Both the position numbers and the translations under genes were made by a program. A stretch of 13,731 nucleotides of DNA from an uncultured bacterium (lineage in GTDB: Bacteria > Actinomycetota > Coriobacteriia > Coriobacteriales > Coriobacteriaceae). How positions within the stretch are numbered: position 1 is the first letter of the stretch; the number at the start of each line of letters is the position of its first letter. Where the stretch lies: positions 1-13,731 of the forward strand of contig CAJMRZ010000022.1 in NCBI GenBank assembly GCA_905215945.1. Reading direction: 5' to 3'. The notes below the pieces were generated by a model. The model saw only the letters and a list, made by a program, of their open reading frames with translations, did not search any database and was not told where the DNA came from. This document shows positions 12,108 through 13,731 of this stretch, one piece after another.

Positions 12108-13731
12108 GGCCGCTACCGCCGAGCACGCACGCAACCGCAAGGGCGGCACCATGACGCGCCTCATCAAGATGCTCTTTGGCTTCTACCCGGTGCTTTTGCC
12201 CCTCGTCGTCGCCGGCGTGGTGCTCTGCGCCGTCATCAACTCCATCGGCGCGACCTTCCTTCAGAGCGCCCTGCAGATCATTAGCGACTCGTGGCAGTCG
12301 GGCGATTGGGAAGCCGCACAGCCCAAGATTGCACAGCTCGTGACCACCCTCGCCTGCATCTACGGCGTCGGCATCCTGTCCTCACTGTTCTGGAACCGCG
12401 CCATGGCCGTCATCACGCAGGGCTCGCTCGAGAAGCTGCGCGAGAAGATGTTCAACCGCATGCAGGACCTGCCGATCCGCTACTTCGACACGCATCAGCG
12501 CGGCGACATCATGAGCCACTACACCAACGACATCGACACGCTGCGCCAGATGATCAGCCAGTCGCTGCCCAACCTGCTCATGACGATCATCGTCATCGTC
12601 ACGGTGTTCTTTATCATGCTGTACTACAGCGTGTGGATGTGCCTGGTCATTGTGGCCGGCGTCGCCTTTATGACCTTTATGACCAAGCTCCTCGGATCCA
12701 ACTCCGCGCGCTTCTTCATTGCACAGCAGACCGAGCTCGGCGTGGTCGAAGGTCATATCGAGGAGGTCATGAACGGTCAGAAGGTCGTCAAGGCGTTTTG
12801 CCACGAGTCCGCCGCCGAGGCCGATTTCGATGAGCGCAACGAGAAGCTCTTCGAGGTCTCGCAGAAGGCCAACATGTACGCCAACATCCTCATGCCCGTC
12901 CTTATGAACCTGGGCAACCTGCTCTACGTGCTGGTCGCGTTAGCCGGCGGCATCTTCCTGGCGCTGGGCGTGCCTAACCTGAGCATCTCGGGCATGGCGC
13001 TTTCCATCGCCGTCGTGGTACCGTTCCTCAACATGACCAAGCAGTTCTGCGGCCAGATCGGCCAGATCTCGCAGCAGATCAACGCCGTGGTCATGGGCCT
13101 CGCCGGTGCCGACCGTATCTTTGAACTCATCGACGAGGAGCCCGAGGCCGACGAAGGCTATGTGACGCTCGTCAACGCGCAGGTGAACCCCGATACCTGG
13201 CAGCTCGAGGAGGCCGACCACCACACCGGCATGTGGGCGTGGAAGCATCCGCACCGCGCGACCGGCGAAATTGAGTACGTGCCGCTGCGTGGCGATCTGG
13301 TCATGGACAACGTCGACTTTGGCTACACGCCCGACCACGAGGTGTTGCACGGTGTGTCCGTGTTTGCCAAGCCGGGCCAGAAGGTCGCGTTTGTCGGCGC
13401 CACCGGTGCCGGTAAGACGACCATCACCAACCTCATCAACCGCTTCTACGACATCGCCGACGGCAAGATCCGCTACGACGGCATCAACGTCAACAAGATC
13501 CGCAAGGCCGACCTGCGCCGCTCGCTGGGCGTCGTGCTACAGGACGTGAACCTGTTCACCGGCACTGTGATGGATAACATCCGCTACGGCAACCTGGACG
13601 CTACCGACGAGGAATGCATCGCGGCGGCCAAGCTCGCGGGCGCGGACGACTTTATCACCCGCCTGCCCGACGGCTACGACACCATGCTCACCGGCAACGG
13701 CGCACAGCTGTCGCAGGGCCAGCGCCAGCTG
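12100..13731 (+). CDS. ABC exporter half-transporter, canonical-site partner (3' end cut by window)
   Basis: The first 544 residues of the second half-transporter; the Walker B, switch region and C-terminus lie past the window. A membrane domain spans about 20-330. The ATPase domain begins near 398 with Walker A GATGAGKTT (433-441), Q-loop Gln481 and a signature of the LSQGQ type (537-541), a variant common in the canonical partner of heterodimeric exporters. An insert of about 45 residues between the two domains (roughly 352-397, with NPDTW, TGMWAWKHPHR) is longer than in simple homodimeric exporters. The start is ATG 12100, with GGAGG 8 nt upstream, overlapping the previous stop (ATGAGTAA) by 8 nt, which implies translational coupling and equal expression. 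Together the two should form one heterodimer. Whether the catalytic Glu and His are present cannot be seen here. Confidence 0.94.
   Translation, partial: MSKAATAEHARNRKGGTMTRLIKMLFGFYPVLLPLVVAGVVLCAVINSIGATFLQSALQIISDSWQSGDWEAAQPKIAQLVTTLACIYGVGILSSLFWNRAMAVITQGSLEKLREKMFNRMQDLPIRYFDTHQRGDIMSHYTNDIDTLRQMISQSLPNLLMTIIVIVTVFFIMLYYSVWMCLVIVAGVAFMTFMTKLLGSNSARFFIAQQTELGVVEGHIEEVMNGQKVVKAFCHESAAEADFDERNEKLFEVSQKANMYANILMPVLMNLGNLLYVLVALAGGIFLALGVPNLSISGMALSIAVVVPFLNMTKQFCGQIGQISQQINAVVMGLAGADRIFELIDEEPEADEGYVTLVNAQVNPDTWQLEEADHHTGMWAWKHPHRATGEIEYVPLRGDLVMDNVDFGYTPDHEVLHGVSVFAKPGQKVAFVGATGAGKTTITNLINRFYDIADGKIRYDGINVNKIRKADLRRSLGVVLQDVNLFTGTVMDNIRYGNLDATDEECIAAAKLAGADDFITRLPDGYDTMLTGNGAQLSQGQRQL

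Noticed and set aside
10215..12167. 650-codon open frame on the minus strand opposite the first ABC gene
   Set aside because: It is an antisense shadow of a high-GC gene: the plus strand encodes a complete ABC exporter with all motifs, while the minus frame gives low-complexity His/Asp/Gly-rich protein without domains.

Overview
The window looks like chromosome from a high-GC Gram-positive of the class Coriobacteriia, most likely Collinsella or a close gut relative. This is an inference from codon usage, strong Shine-Dalgarno sites, the style of the proteins and the intergenic hairpins; no marker gene is present. No rRNA, tRNA, CRISPR array, integrase or transposase was seen. Both ends cut through genes.

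Layout. (1) Positions 1-4279, minus strand: an amino-acid ABC importer operon in the order binding lipoprotein, permease, ATPase, followed by an M20 carboxypeptidase/amidohydrolase whose C-terminus lies beyond base 1. This pairs uptake of an amino acid or small conjugate with hydrolysis. (2) 4461-5354, minus: an aldose 1-epimerase-like protein with a small dyad upstream. (3) 5463-6323, minus: two unrecognised ORFs in the same reading frame separated by one TAG, possibly the halves of one broken gene. (4) 6324-6584: a divergent intergenic region with two strong inverted repeats. (5) 6585-8318, plus: a 12-TM MFS transporter (TTG start) and a low-molecular-weight tyrosine phosphatase. (6) 8364-8427: a three-tiered hairpin between convergent genes. 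(7) 8430-9576, minus: a pyridoxal-kinase-like protein and an overlapping small Cys/His-rich TIGR04076-type protein. (8) 9601-9787: a divergent regulatory region with a perfect 12-bp hairpin, a good sigma70-type promoter and a dyad overlapping the -10 box. (9) 9788-13731, plus: a MarR-family regulator and two ABC half-transporters, joined by 8-nt start/stop overlaps. The first half-transporter has a degenerate ATPase site and the second looks canonical where visible, so together they should form a heterodimeric exporter, probably for drugs or toxic compounds, under MarR autoregulation.

Most of the window is ordinary core and accessory metabolism. The points most worth a second look are the MarR operator/promoter arrangement with its His/Cys-rich regulator, the same-frame split gene at 5463-6323, and the four different intergenic inverted repeats, which may belong to genome-wide repeat families. 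I did not find convincing evidence of a wholly new system.
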